A DNA stretch of 64,000 bases from JBCBGF01 sp039820585 (GCA_039820585.1 JBCBPV010000014.1:3921-67920); one strand, 5' to 3'; shown: positions 52,546 through 62,203, numbered from the stretch's first letter. Made by a program: numbers and translations. The notes: generated from the letters alone by a model not told the origin.

Positions 52546-55500
52546 CTATTCCGCCGGAACCGCCGCCTCTTCGATACCCAAAGGCGCAGGCAGCTTGTCC
52601 AGCATTTCCTTGGGGCAGACCTGAAGGAACTGCCCCTTCGCCGTCTCCCAATCCTGCAGGATCTCACCGGCCCGCACACTGCCCGTCTCCGCCAGATGCG
52701 CCTCGATCAGCCCCTTCAACTGCGCCTCCCAATGATCCACGGCCACCGGACAGGTTACCAGCGTCTCCATGTTCATCCGGCTCTCTGCCACGCCCTCAGG
52801 ATCGTAAAGATACGCCATCCCCCCGGTCATGCCGGCGCCAAAGTTCGCGCCCACAGACCCCAGGATCACCGCAACCCCGCCGGTCATGTACTCACACCCG
52901 TTCGATCCACAGCCCTCGATCACCACTTTCGCGCCCGAGTTCCGTACGCCAAATCGCTCTCCAGCGCGGCCCGCGGCAAACAGATACCCATCCGTCGCGC
53001 CATACAGCACCGTGTTCCCGATGATCGTATTGTCCGCGGCCACCAATGGCGACGCCATATGCGGTCGCACCACAATCGTCGCCCCGGACAGGCCCTTACC
53101 CACGTAATCGTTGGCATCCCCAGCCACTTCCAGCTTCAGCCCCGGCGCCCCAAACGCGCCCAACGACTGCCCAGCGCTGCCCGATAGCGAAATCCGCAAG
53201 TGATCGGCCTGCAAATCGTTGCGCATCCCGAACCGCTTCACGATATGGCTCGACACCCGCGTGCCAATGGTCCGATGGGTGTTCCGCACGGCATAGGACA
53301 GCTGCATCTTCTCGCCATCCTCCAGGAACCGCGCGGCATCCTTGACGATCTCGGCATCCAGCGTGTCATCCACCGGCGTCCGGGGACGCAAGCGGTCATA
53401 GGTGATGTCCTCTGCCCCATCGACGGTGATGAGCAGCGGGTTCAGATCCAGATCATCCAGATGCGCCGACCCTCGCGACACCTGGCTCAAGAGATCCGCA
53501 CGCCCGATCACCTCATCCAGCGACCGCGCGCCAATGGACGCCAGGATTTCCCGCACTTCCTGCGCATAGAACGTAATCAGGTTCACCACCTTATCGGCCG
53601 TCCCGGTAAATTTCTCCCGCAACGCCTCATCCTGGGTACAGACGCCGACGGGGCAGGTGTTCGACTGACACTGCCGCACCATGATGCACCCCATCGCGAT
53701 CAGCGCCGCGGTGCCGATGCCGTATTCCTCGGCCCCCAGCATCGCCGCCATCACGATATCGCGCCCGGTGCGCAGGCCCCCATCGGTCCGCAATGTGACC
53801 CTATCGCGAAGGTTATTCATGCTCAGCACCTGATGCGCCTCGGTCAGCCCCATCTCCCACGGCAGCCCGGCATACTTGATGCTGGTCGCCGGCGAGGCCC
53901 CGGTGCCGCCGTTATGGCCCGAGATCAGGATCACATCCGCCTTCGCCTTCGCAACGCCTGCAGCAATCGTGCCCACACCAGACGCGGCCACCAGCTTCAC
54001 GGTCACCTTCGCGCGCGGATTGATCTGCTTGAGGTCATAGATCAGCTGCGCCAGATCCTCGATCGAATAGATATCGTGATGCGGCGGCGGCGAGATCAAA
54101 GTCACCCCCTTGGTCGAATGCCGCAACCGCGCGATCAGATCGGTCACCTTCATCCCAGGCAACTGCCCGCCTTCACCCGGTTTCGCACCCTGGGCCACCT
54201 TGATCTCCAGCTCTTCACACTGGTTCAGGTACTCCGCCGTCACACCAAATCGGCCAGACGCGACCTGTTTGATCTTGGCGCTGGGATTGTCCCCATTCGG
54301 CTCTGGGTGGAAATGCGCGGGGTCTTCCCCGCCTTCGCCTGAGTCAGACTTCGCGCCAATCCGGTTCATCGCCACATTCAGCGTCTTATGCGCCTCGGGC
54401 GACAGCGCCCCCAGCGACATCCCCGGCGTCACAAACCGCTTCCGGATCGACGTAATCGACTCCACCTCGTCGATATCCACCGCCGCACCCATCGGCTTGA
54501 TGGCGAGCAGATCGCGCAGGTGTATCGGCGGGTTAGACTGCATTTTGGCCGAATATTGCTTCCACATCTCATAGGATGCGCGCGTCACAGCCGACTGCAT
54601 CAGATGCATCGAGGTCGCTTCCCACGCATGAGTCTCGCCCGACCGCCGCGCCTTGTAGAACCCGCCAATGGGCAGCACCGATGCGCCACCGGCCCAACCT
54701 TTGGCATGCACCTCCTCCAGCTTCTGCTGAATGCCGGTCACGCCAATCCCCGAAATCCGCGACGGCATCCCCGGGAAGTATTCATGCACCATCGCGCGGC
54801 TCAGCCCCACGGCCTCAAAATTCAGGCCCCCGCGATAGGACGAAATCACCGAAATCCCCATCTTGGACATGATTTTCAGCAATCCAGCGTCAATCGCCGC
54901 CCGGTACCGCGCCACCGCCTCGGTCAGCGTCCCGTCAATCAGCCCCCGGTCAATCCGATCCGCAATGGAATCCTCGGCGAGATACGCATTCACCACCGTC
55001 GCACCACAGCCGATAAGCACCGCAAAGTAATGCGGATCAATACACTCCGCCGACCGCACCGCCAGCGAACAGAACGTGCGCAGCCCCTTCTTCGTCAGCC
55101 AGCAATGGACCGCACTGGTGGCCAGGATCATCGGCATCGCCACCTTATCGGCGCTCTGATGGTGATCCGTCAGAATGATATGCCCCGCGCCCGAGCGCAC
55201 GGCATCCTCCGCCTCGGCCCGGATCCGTTCCAACCCGTCCAAAAGCGCCCGCTGCCCACCGCCCACCGGGAAGGTACAGTCAATCTCGACCATCGGCGCA
55301 TTGAACGCCTCGACCATCTTGTCGAACTGCGCGTTGCCCACAAACGGGCTGTCCAGCACGATAATCTCGGTCTGGCTGGAATCCTCATCCAGCACGTTCT
55401 TCAGGTTCCCGAACCGCGTCTTCAGGCTCATCACCCGATACTCGCGCAAACTGTCGATGGGCGGGTTCGTCACCTGGCTGAAATTCTGGCGGAAGAAATG

Positions 55501-57084
55501 GCTCAGCGGGCGATACTTCTCGCTCAACACAGCACTCGGCGTGTCATCCCCCATGGACGCCAGCGTCTCTTTCCCGTCCTCGGCCATCGGCGCCAGGATC
55601 TGCTCCAATTCCTCAACGGTATACCCCGCCGCCGCTTGCCGCTGGCGCAGCTCTGGCCCGGTAAACAGCGCCTTTTCCGTGATCGACGACAGCGTATCGC
55701 CCAGATCATTGATCCGCCCGACCCACTCACCAAACGGCAGGGCCCGCGCCAGCTTGTCCTTGATCGCGGTGTCGTGGAACAACAGCCCCTTCTTCATATC
55801 CACGGCCAAGAGCTGCCCCGGCCCCAACGCGCCCTTCTCCACCACATGCGCCTCATCCACCGGCACCATCCCGGCCTCGGACCCCGCAATGACCAGCCCA
55901 TCGCCCGTCACCACGTACCGCATCGGCCGCAACCCGTTCCGGTCCAGCCCCGCACAAACCCAACGCCCATCCGTCATCGCCAAAGCGGCGGGTCCGTCCC
56001 ACGGCTCCATCACCGAATTGCAATACGAATACATGTCCCGCCACGCCTGCGGCAGCTCGGTCGCCTGCTTCGACCACGACTCTGGCACCAGCATCGTCTT
56101 GGCCATCGGCGCCGACCGCCCCGCCCGCACCAGAACCTCAAAAACCGAGTCTAATGCGGCCGAATCCGACGATCCATTCGCCACAATCGGTTTGATATCC
56201 TCCGCCATATCGCCAAACGCGCCCGACGCCATCCGGATCTCATGGCTTTTCATCCAGTTGATGTTGCCCTTCAGCGTGTTGATCTCGCCGTTATGCGCCA
56301 GCATCCGGAACGGCTGCGCCAGCCACCACTGCGGGAAGGTGTTCGTCGAATAGCGCTGGTGATAGATCGCAAAGGCGCTCTCAAACCGCTCATCCAAGAG
56401 ATCGGGGTAAAACTCCGCCACATCCTGCGCCAGCATCATCCCCTTATAGATGATCGACCGGCACGATAGCGACGCCACATACAGCGCATTCACCTGCGCC
56501 GCAGCCGCCGCCTTCTCGATCCGGCGACGAATGACATACAGCTCCCGCTCAAAGGTGTCTTCGTCCACCCCTTTGGAATTGCTGATAATAATCTGCTCAA
56601 TCTCGGGCCGCGTCGCGTTCGCCTTCTCGCCCAGCACATCGATGTTCACCGGCACATGGCGCCAGCCATAGATGTAATAGCCCATGCGCAACACTTCGGT
56701 CTCGATGATCGTGCGACACGTCTCCTGCGCCCCGAAATCCGTGCGCGGCAGAAACACCTGGCCCACCGCCAGCAATTCACCGTCGCGCGGCTCATGCCCG
56801 GTGCGTTTGATCTGATCGCCAAAGAACGCATAGGGGATCTGCACATGAATGCCCGCCCCATCGCCGGTCTTGCCATCGGCATCCACAGCGCCCCGGTGCC
56901 ACACCGCCTTCAGCGCGTCGATCCCGTGCTGCACCACCGTGCGCGACTTCGATCCGTCAATCGCCACGACCAGGCCCACGCCACAAGAAGAATGCTCATC
57001 CGCCTCGGAATAGAGACTGTTTTCCGCCATCCACGCCCGACGACGTTCCTCGTTCGCGGCCCATTCTGTGTCGAATTCGGTCAT
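52546..57084 (-). CDS. gltB: glutamate synthase large subunit
   Basis: NADPH-GOGAT alpha subunit, forming glutamate from glutamine and 2-oxoglutarate. The 1512-aa product starts with a 33-residue propeptide before the N-terminal nucleophile Cys34 (HSSCGVGLVVAIDG), then the glutaminase domain, central domain, FMN-binding synthase domain (GAKSDSGEGGEDP; ISGHNGGTGASP; 3Fe-4S cysteines in GCIMVRQCQSNTCPVGVC) and C-terminal GXGXG beta-helix (GGVAVILGSVGANFGAGMTGG). ATG 57084 follows AGGAGCGATCAG; a start at 57138 is rejected. gltD lies upstream on the same strand, separated by three genes. Confidence 0.97.
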   Translation of the reverse strand: MTEFDTEWAANEERRRAWMAENSLYSEADEHSSCGVGLVVAIDGSKSRTVVQHGIDALKAVWHRGAVDADGKTGDGAGIHVQIPYAFFGDQIKRTGHEPRDGELLAVGQVFLPRTDFGAQETCRTIIETEVLRMGYYIYGWRHVPVNIDVLGEKANATRPEIEQIIISNSKGVDEDTFERELYVIRRRIEKAAAAAQVNALYVASLSCRSIIYKGMMLAQDVAEFYPDLLDERFESAFAIYHQRYSTNTFPQWWLAQPFRMLAHNGEINTLKGNINWMKSHEIRMASGAFGDMAEDIKPIVANGSSDSAALDSVFEVLVRAGRSAPMAKTMLVPESWSKQATELPQAWRDMYSYCNSVMEPWDGPAALAMTDGRWVCAGLDRNGLRPMRYVVTGDGLVIAGSEAGMVPVDEAHVVEKGALGPGQLLAVDMKKGLLFHDTAIKDKLARALPFGEWVGRINDLGDTLSSITEKALFTGPELRQRQAAAGYTVEELEQILAPMAEDGKETLASMGDDTPSAVLSEKYRPLSHFFRQNFSQVTNPPIDSLREYRVMSLKTRFGNLKNVLDEDSSQTEIIVLDSPFVGNAQFDKMVEAFNAPMVEIDCTFPVGGGQRALLDGLERIRAEAEDAVRSGAGHIILTDHHQSADKVAMPMILATSAVHCWLTKKGLRTFCSLAVRSAECIDPHYFAVLIGCGATVVNAYLAEDSIADRIDRGLIDGTLTEAVARYRAAIDAGLLKIMSKMGISVISSYRGGLNFEAVGLSRAMVHEYFPGMPSRISGIGVTGIQQKLEEVHAKGWAGGASVLPIGGFYKARRSGETHAWEATSMHLMQSAVTRASYEMWKQYSAKMQSNPPIHLRDLLAIKPMGAAVDIDEVESITSIRKRFVTPGMSLGALSPEAHKTLNVAMNRIGAKSDSGEGGEDPAHFHPEPNGDNPSAKIKQVASGRFGVTAEYLNQCEELEIKVAQGAKPGEGGQLPGMKVTDLIARLRHSTKGVTLISPPPHHDIYSIEDLAQLIYDLKQINPRAKVTVKLVAASGVGTIAAGVAKAKADVILISGHNGGTGASPATSIKYAGLPWEMGLTEAHQVLSMNNLRDRVTLRTDGGLRTGRDIVMAAMLGAEEYGIGTAALIAMGCIMVRQCQSNTCPVGVCTQDEALREKFTGTADKVVNLITFYAQEVREILASIGARSLDEVIGRADLLSQVSRGSAHLDDLDLNPLLITVDGAEDITYDRLRPRTPVDDTLDAEIVKDAARFLEDGEKMQLSYAVRNTHRTIGTRVSSHIVKRFGMRNDLQADHLRISLSGSAGQSLGAFGAPGLKLEVAGDANDYVGKGLSGATIVVRPHMASPLVAADNTIIGNTVLYGATDGYLFAAGRAGERFGVRNSGAKVVIEGCGSNGCEYMTGGVAVILGSVGANFGAGMTGGMAYLYDPEGVAESRMNMETLVTCPVAVDHWEAQLKGLIEAHLAETGSVRAGEILQDWETAKGQFLQVCPKEMLDKLPAPLGIEEAAVPAE

Positions 57085-57175
57085 CTGATCGCTCCTTGCT
57101 GCGCAGCGATGCGAGCGTGTCGTGCCCGCAAGTGTCATCCAATCGCGCCACCATACGGTGGCTCTGTGTCAGGTC

Positions 57176-57772
57176 TCAGTGGTTGCCATGTCCGCCGCCG
57201 CCATGGGGTTGCTCGGCATCGCCGTACCCGCGCAACCGGTTGTAGGTGACGATCTGGTGACGCGACAAAAGGGGCGTCACGTCAAGATGCGCGGCCAGAT
57301 GGACCGCCCGCAACTCGGCTTTGATTGCGGCGGCGCGCGTGGTCAGGTCGGTCAATGCTGATGTCGTGATCGTCGCATCCTCAAACGCGCTATCCAACTC
57401 GGCCTCGACGGAAACGAATGCGGCGCCAAGCACCTTGGCCTCTTCGGCCATGTCCTGCCGGATACGTTCGATCTGATCCAGTTGTGCAACCGTCAGATCA
57501 AGTTCGTTCGCCAACTCAAGAACATGTGTCGGTCCGGGGAAGCCATTCAACTCGGCTGCCAATGCAAAACCCCAGCCACGTCCGTTCAACAAATCGTCGA
57601 TATCGCTTGGCGAAAGCGCCGCGATGTCGCGCGTCTCAAGGCCAGCATAAGGTGCCTGCTCGGCCTGAGCCGTAGCCTGAAGCGCCACCAAAACAGACGC
57701 TGCGATCAGGCAACGAGGCAGGGCCGCCCTTGCACTGGAATGTTTCATAGGAATCCCACGGTTGTTGGTCAT
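57176..57772 (-). CDS. periplasmic Spy/CpxP (LTXXQ)-like protein
   Basis: A 198-aa protein with a signal peptide (cleavage near ATAQAEQ, about residue 38 from ATG 57772) and a helical mature part. ELDLTVAQLDQIERIRQDMAEEAKVLGAAFVSVEAELDSAF carries an LTxxQ-like motif of Spy/CpxP periplasmic chaperones and metal-stress proteins. The C-terminus is Gly/His-rich (HGGGGHGNH), a possible metal-binding tail. ATG 57772 follows GGAGG, 1 bp after the GFA stop; ATG 57748 is an alternative. Confidence 0.78.
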   Translation of the reverse strand: MTNNRGIPMKHSSARAALPRCLIAASVLVALQATAQAEQAPYAGLETRDIAALSPSDIDDLLNGRGWGFALAAELNGFPGPTHVLELANELDLTVAQLDQIERIRQDMAEEAKVLGAAFVSVEAELDSAFEDATITTSALTDLTTRAAAIKAELRAVHLAAHLDVTPLLSRHQIVTYNRLRGYGDAEQPHGGGGHGNH

Positions 57773-57773
57773 C

Positions 57774-58214
57774 TTACGCATCCTCCGCAATGAACGGGTT
57801 CTTGGCCTGATACTCGGCCTCAGTGCTACGCTTGTGGTCGCCAGCAAAACGGCAAGAGGCAAACGCCCGGTCGATATAGATCTCGGATATCAGCGGATAG
57901 TCCTTGGCCCCGTCAAAGACCCCCACCATGAACTCATAAACCTCGCCCGGATTGCGCAGCCACAGCGACGTGCCGCAGCGCGAACAAAACGCCCGCTCCG
58001 CGATCTCACCGGGATAGATCGCCACAGGCCCCTCGACCCGCACTTGATCTGGCTCGGCGGTAAAGACATTCAACGCCACCCCCGACCACCGCCGACACCG
58101 GGTGCAATGGCACGCCCCCAGTTCCGCCCGGTGACGGCCGACATGGACCCGGACGTCACCACACAGGCAACGCCCCTCCACCGCATCCGCATAGACAGGG
58201 GTTTCGATCGACAT
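57774..58214 (-). CDS. GFA (CENP-V/GFA) family protein, copy 1
   Basis: A 146-aa zinc-binding Mss4-like fold protein of the GFA family. Cysteine motifs: GRCLCGDVR, GACHCTRCRRWSG and FCSRCGTSLW. The founding member aids glutathione-formaldehyde adduct formation; many homologues have unknown substrates. It lies 6 bp after a second GFA gene and just before the LTXXQ-like gene, between gltD and gltB. Confidence 0.9.
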   Translation of the reverse strand: MSIETPVYADAVEGRCLCGDVRVHVGRHRAELGACHCTRCRRWSGVALNVFTAEPDQVRVEGPVAIYPGEIAERAFCSRCGTSLWLRNPGEVYEFMVGVFDGAKDYPLISEIYIDRAFASCRFAGDHKRSTEAEYQAKNPFIAEDA

Positions 58215-58220
58215 CGCGCC

Positions 58221-58658
58221 TCAAGCCCCCTCCGGCGCGGCATTCACCATCGCCAGCACATCCGCCTCGGTCATTCGCTTGCGCTCTCCGGCAAAGGCGT
58301 GGCTGTCGGGCTTGGCGTCGATATACACCTCGGTGTCGAACGTCATCCCATCAAGACTGTCCAACGCCCCTGCGCTGACCGACAGCATCCCGTGCATCGG
58401 TCCCGGTGCGGTCAACCGCCAGAACAGGCTCGATCCGCAGGTTTTGCAAAACCCCCGCTCCGCCCATTCCGATGAGGTGTAGGTTCCGATACTGTCCTCA
58501 CCTTCCCAGGTGACCCCACCGGGCATCACGTGCACGCCCAACTCGATCCCGCCAGAAAACTTGCGGCACATGGCGCAATGGCATGCACCATAACTTGTCG
58601 GTTCCTCGGCCAGCGTGAAGCTGACAGCACCGCACAGGCATCGTCCCGTCTTGCTCAT
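58221..58658 (-). CDS. GFA (CENP-V/GFA) family protein, copy 2
   Basis: A 145-aa GFA-family protein with GRCLCGAVSF, GACHCAMCRKFSGG and GFCKTCGSSLFWR as zinc ligands, paralogous to the next gene. ATG 58658 (MSKTGRC) has AAGG 8 nt upstream; a GTG at 58667 is also open. The 110-bp gap behind gltD contains an 11-bp-phased TGTAC array that could be its operator. Confidence 0.9.
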   Translation of the reverse strand: MSKTGRCLCGAVSFTLAEEPTSYGACHCAMCRKFSGGIELGVHVMPGGVTWEGEDSIGTYTSSEWAERGFCKTCGSSLFWRLTAPGPMHGMLSVSAGALDSLDGMTFDTEVYIDAKPDSHAFAGERKRMTEADVLAMVNAAPEGA

Positions 58659-58714
58659 GGCTTTCACCTTTCCTTAACCGACAAGGTCAACCAAGCTGAC
58701 CTAGGCTCAAACGG

Positions 58715-58760
58715 GTGTACACCGCGCGGTGTACGGGTTGTGTACAGGTTGTGTACGCAT
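58715..58760. promoter_or_regulatory. phased TGTAC array with 18-bp palindrome
   Basis: The perfect palindrome GTACACCGCGCGGTGTAC spans 58717-58734. TGTAC recurs at 58716, 58730, 58741 and 58752, the last three at an exact 11-bp period (TGTGTACNGGT-like units), with a further degenerate unit TGTGCG after that. It lies between the gltD stop and the GFA start. Candidate multi-site operator. Confidence 0.5.
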
Positions 58761-58768
58761 TGTGCGCC

Positions 58769-60202
58769 CTATTCCGCGGCCACTTTCGCACCCGCACTCA
58801 TGTAATCCAGCATCGCTTCCGCCGCCTCGCGCCCATCGCGAATGGCCCACACCACAAGGCTCGCACCCCGCACGATGTCGCCCGCCGCATAGACGCCGTC
58901 CATCGCGGTCGCATGGGTCTTGAAATCCGCCTTGATCGTGCCCCAGCGGGTCACTTCCAGCTCCGGCACATCCCACAGCGTCGGCAGGTCCTCAGGCTCA
59001 AACCCCAGCGCCTGTATCACCAGATCGGCGTCTTCGGTATAATCCGCACCCTCGATCTCTTCAGGCGACTGACGCCCCGTCGCATCCGGTGCCCCAAGGC
59101 GCATTTTCGACACCCTGACACCAGACACCTCATCGCCGACAAAGCCCTTCGGCGCGCTCAGCCACACGAATTCCACGCCCTCTTCCTCGGCATTGGCAAC
59201 TTCGCGCTGCGACCCCGGCATATTGGCCCGGTCGCGGCGGTACAGGCACTTGACGCTTTCCGCGCCCTGCCGCACCGCCGTGCGCACACAATCCATCGCC
59301 GTATCGCCCCCGCCGATCACCACGACGCGCTTGCCCTCGGCGTTCAGCTCACCTGAATCGAACTCGGGCACATCGTCGCCAAACCCCTTGCGGTTCGACG
59401 CGGTCAGGTAATCAATCGCCCGCACGATCCCTTCAGCGCCCACTCCCGGGGCCTGCAAATCGCGCGACTTGTAAACGCCTGTGGCAATCAGTACCGCGTT
59501 GTGTTTCCTGCGAATTTCCTCGAACGTGATGTCGACGCCCACATCGCAATTCAGCACGAACGCCACCCCGCCATCTTCCAACTGACGGTTGCGCCGTTCG
59601 GTCACTTCCTTCTCCAGCTTGAAGCCCGGAATGCCATAGGTCATCAACCCGCCCGCGCGATCATACCGGTCATACACCGTCACCTGCACACCCTGCCGCC
59701 GCAGCATATCCGCCGCCGCCAACCCACCGGGCCCCGCGCCGATGATGCCCACGCTTTCGCTACGCTCCACCGCCGGGCGGATCGGCTGCACCCAGCCTTC
59801 TTCCCACGCGGTATCGGTGATGTACTTTTCCACCGACCCGATCGTCACCGTGCCATGGCCCGACTGTTCGATCACACAGTTCCCTTCGCACAGCCGGTCT
59901 TGCGGACAGATGCGCCCACAGATCTCGGGGAAGGTGTTGGTGGCCTGGCTCAGCTCATAGGCTTCCTGCAACCGCCCCTCGGCGGTCAGCATCAGCCAGT
60001 CGGGGATGTTGTTGTGCAAGGGGCAATGGCTTTGGCAATAGGGCACGCCACACTGGCTGCACCGGCCCGCCTGTTCGGCGGCCTTTTCGCGTGCGTACTC
60101 CCCGTAAATCTCACCGAAGTCTTCCCGGCGTAGATTCGGCGGGCGCTTCTCGGGCATATCCCGTTCCACGTTCACGAATTTCAGCATCGGATTGTCAGCC
60201 AT
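58769..60202 (-). CDS. gltD: glutamate synthase small subunit
   Basis: NADPH-oxidising beta subunit of GOGAT. The 477-aa product has N-terminal 4Fe-4S cysteine clusters (CSQCGVPYCQSHCPLHNNIPDW; CGRICPQDRLCEGNC), the FAD Rossmann motif GIIGAGPGGLAAADML, the NADPH motif VVVIGGGDTAMDC and the C-terminal GVYAAGDIVRG. ATG 60202 has no strong RBS. It is divergent from uppP, with inverted repeats in between. Confidence 0.96.
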   Translation of the reverse strand: MADNPMLKFVNVERDMPEKRPPNLRREDFGEIYGEYAREKAAEQAGRCSQCGVPYCQSHCPLHNNIPDWLMLTAEGRLQEAYELSQATNTFPEICGRICPQDRLCEGNCVIEQSGHGTVTIGSVEKYITDTAWEEGWVQPIRPAVERSESVGIIGAGPGGLAAADMLRRQGVQVTVYDRYDRAGGLMTYGIPGFKLEKEVTERRNRQLEDGGVAFVLNCDVGVDITFEEIRRKHNAVLIATGVYKSRDLQAPGVGAEGIVRAIDYLTASNRKGFGDDVPEFDSGELNAEGKRVVVIGGGDTAMDCVRTAVRQGAESVKCLYRRDRANMPGSQREVANAEEEGVEFVWLSAPKGFVGDEVSGVRVSKMRLGAPDATGRQSPEEIEGADYTEDADLVIQALGFEPEDLPTLWDVPELEVTRWGTIKADFKTHATAMDGVYAAGDIVRGASLVVWAIRDGREAAEAMLDYMSAGAKVAAE

Positions 60203-60276
60203 CCGCCCAGACTCCTCGAAAAATCTCAGACCGCCCTTCTAATCAGGTCTGAAGAGAAATAAAAGTAAAACTTACT

Positions 60277-60342
60277 GACCTATTTTGCGAATTTCTTTGC
60301 TGTGGCACACCGCTGCATGCCGCACTACCGCAAAAATAGGTC
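60277..60342. promoter_or_regulatory. long-spaced inverted repeat between gltD and uppP
   Basis: GACCTATTTTGCG (60277-60289) is repeated in inverse as CGCAAAAATAGGTC (60329-60342), differing by one extra A. A further TCGCAAAAT lies near 60395. The 220-bp divergent region is AT-rich for this genome. It is likely to hold both promoters; the repeats may be operator sites. Confidence 0.4.
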
Positions 60343-60422
60343 CGATCTGCGACTTAAATCAATCCTTTCATAAGAAACTCAGTCGGTTAGTGTGTCGCAA
60401 AATCGTTGCAGATACGGGCCGC

Positions 60423-61226
60423 ATGCCGCTTTTCCACCTGTTCCTTGTCGCCGTGATCCAGGGGATTACCGAATTTCTTCCGGTTTCCTCGTCCGGTCAC
60501 CTGATTCTCTTGCCGAATCTCACCGGGCTCGACGATCAGGGCCAAGTCATTGATGTGGCTGTCCATGTGGGCACATTGGGCGCGGTGATCCTTTATTTCT
60601 GGGCCGACGCCAAACGCGCCCTCATAGGCTTACCCCGCGTCGCGACGGGCAAGATCGACAGTCAGGAAGCCTGGCTTGCCCTGTGCCTGATCATCGCAAC
60701 CGTACCCGTCGTGATCCTGGGCCTGGTGCTCAGCGTCACCGGTCTGGATGAGGCGATGCGCTCGATCACGGTGATCGGATGGACCATGCTGATCTTCGGC
60801 CTCGTCCTGTTCTGGGCCGACCGCGTCGGCACATCCGAAAAACGGGCCGAGGGATGGACCCTGCAAGACGCGTTCACCATGGGCCTCTGGCAGGCGCTGG
60901 CCCTGATCCCCGGTACCTCACGCTCTGGCATCACGATCACCGCAGCACGGTATCTGGGCTACGAACGCTCAGACGCCGCCCGCCTCGCCATGCTGATGTC
61001 GATCCCCACGATCCTGGCCTCTGGCGTTCTGTTGGGGGCCGAGGTCGTGATGACTGCAGATGCCGCCGCCGCCCGCGACGGGGCCATCGCCGCAGTCTTC
61101 GCCTTTGTCGCCGCATTGGGCGCGCTCTATGGGATGATGCGGCTTCTGAAGGTCGTGGATTACACGCCCTACGTCATCTACCGCGTGATCCTGGGCGTGA
61201 TCCTTTTGTGGATCGCCTATACCTAG
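60423..61226 (+). CDS. uppP: undecaprenyl-diphosphatase
   Basis: Recycles the C55 lipid carrier by removing a phosphate from undecaprenyl diphosphate; membrane enzyme linked to bacitracin resistance. The 267-aa product has the signature motifs GITEFLPVSSSGHL near the N-terminus and PGTSRSGITITAARYLG in the second half, with about eight membrane helices. ATG 60423 (MPLFHLFLVAVIQG) is the family start; a longer frame from 60285 lies in the promoter region. Overlaps the convergent NDUFA9-like gene by 4 bp. Confidence 0.95.
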   Translation: MPLFHLFLVAVIQGITEFLPVSSSGHLILLPNLTGLDDQGQVIDVAVHVGTLGAVILYFWADAKRALIGLPRVATGKIDSQEAWLALCLIIATVPVVILGLVLSVTGLDEAMRSITVIGWTMLIFGLVLFWADRVGTSEKRAEGWTLQDAFTMGLWQALALIPGTSRSGITITAARYLGYERSDAARLAMLMSIPTILASGVLLGAEVVMTADAAAARDGAIAAVFAFVAALGALYGMMRLLKVVDYTPYVIYRVILGVILLWIAYT

Positions 61227-62203
61227 TTTTTCAGGTTCTTCGCCGAATTGGTGATCGCATCGTACTGCCCCTGAGGCCGAAACGACCACAGATACTCGGG
61301 CAGCACCGCCTCCAGCGATGTCGGCGTGATCCCCAGATCCGCAAACCCCGGATGGTCGCCCGTCACCACATTATCCCGCGCCAGATTACGCACCTGGTCG
61401 CGGGTCACAGGCCCCTTGATCAGCCCCAGCGACACCGTGTTCAACAGATCGAACCCAAACCCCATGATCCGCCCCACCCAGATCGGCAGACCCAGGATAA
61501 TCCGCCGGCGCATCACCACCTCCAGCATCTGGGTCATCAACTCGCGGAACGTATCCACATCCGGCCCGCCAAGCTCATAGATCCCCGGCTTGGCCACGCC
61601 TTCCAGCCCGGCCACCGCCGCCTGCGCCACGTCATCAACATAGACCGGCTGGAACTTCGTCTTCGGCGAAATGATCGGCAAAAACGGGCTCATCCGCGTC
61701 ATTCCCGCAAAGCGATTGAAAAAGTCATCCTCTGGCCCGAACACCACCGAAGGCCGCAAGATCACCGCCTGCGGCATATGCTTCAAAACCCCGGCCTCAC
61801 CCTCGGCCTTACTTCGGGAATAGTCGCTATCGCTCTCCGCGTCCGCCCCAATGGCCGACACATGGACCATCCGCTCAACACCTTCAGCCGCCGCAATCCG
61901 GGCCACGCGTTCGGCCCCTTCGGCCTGCACCGCATCAAACGTATTCGCCCCCTCCCGCGCCAGGATGCCCACGCAGTTCACCACCGCATCGGCCCCCTGC
62001 ATCACCGCCCGTACGCTGTCGTCATCGCGGATGTTGCAGAACACCGGTTCCACCTGACCCACGACGCCGTAGGGTTTGACAAAGATCGCCTCGTTCGGGC
62101 GCCGCACCGCCACGCGGATGCGCCAGCCCTGCTGCGCCAGGCGGCGGGCGATATAGCGGCCCACGAACCCCGATCCGCCGTAGATGGTGACAAGCTTGGA
62201 CAT
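61223..62203 (-). CDS. NDUFA9-like NAD(P)-binding protein (complex I accessory family)
   Basis: A 326-aa atypical SDR. It has the nucleotide motif VTIYGGSGFVGRYIARRLAQQG, VNCVGIL, VHVSAIGADAESDSDYSRSKAEGE and LRPSVVFGPEDDFFNRF, with a C-terminal substrate-lobe like that of the complex I accessory subunit NDUFA9. Alphaproteobacterial homologues are annotated with that family; binding to complex I is not shown here. ATG 62203; no complex I genes nearby. Confidence 0.9.
   Translation of the reverse strand: MSKLVTIYGGSGFVGRYIARRLAQQGWRIRVAVRRPNEAIFVKPYGVVGQVEPVFCNIRDDDSVRAVMQGADAVVNCVGILAREGANTFDAVQAEGAERVARIAAAEGVERMVHVSAIGADAESDSDYSRSKAEGEAGVLKHMPQAVILRPSVVFGPEDDFFNRFAGMTRMSPFLPIISPKTKFQPVYVDDVAQAAVAGLEGVAKPGIYELGGPDVDTFRELMTQMLEVVMRRRIILGLPIWVGRIMGFGFDLLNTVSLGLIKGPVTRDQVRNLARDNVVTGDHPGFADLGITPTSLEAVLPEYLWSFRPQGQYDAITNSAKNLKN

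Noticed and set aside
54388..56154. A 588-codon open frame antisense to gltB
   Set aside because: Composition is low-complexity and shadows GltB codons; no RBS or family similarity.
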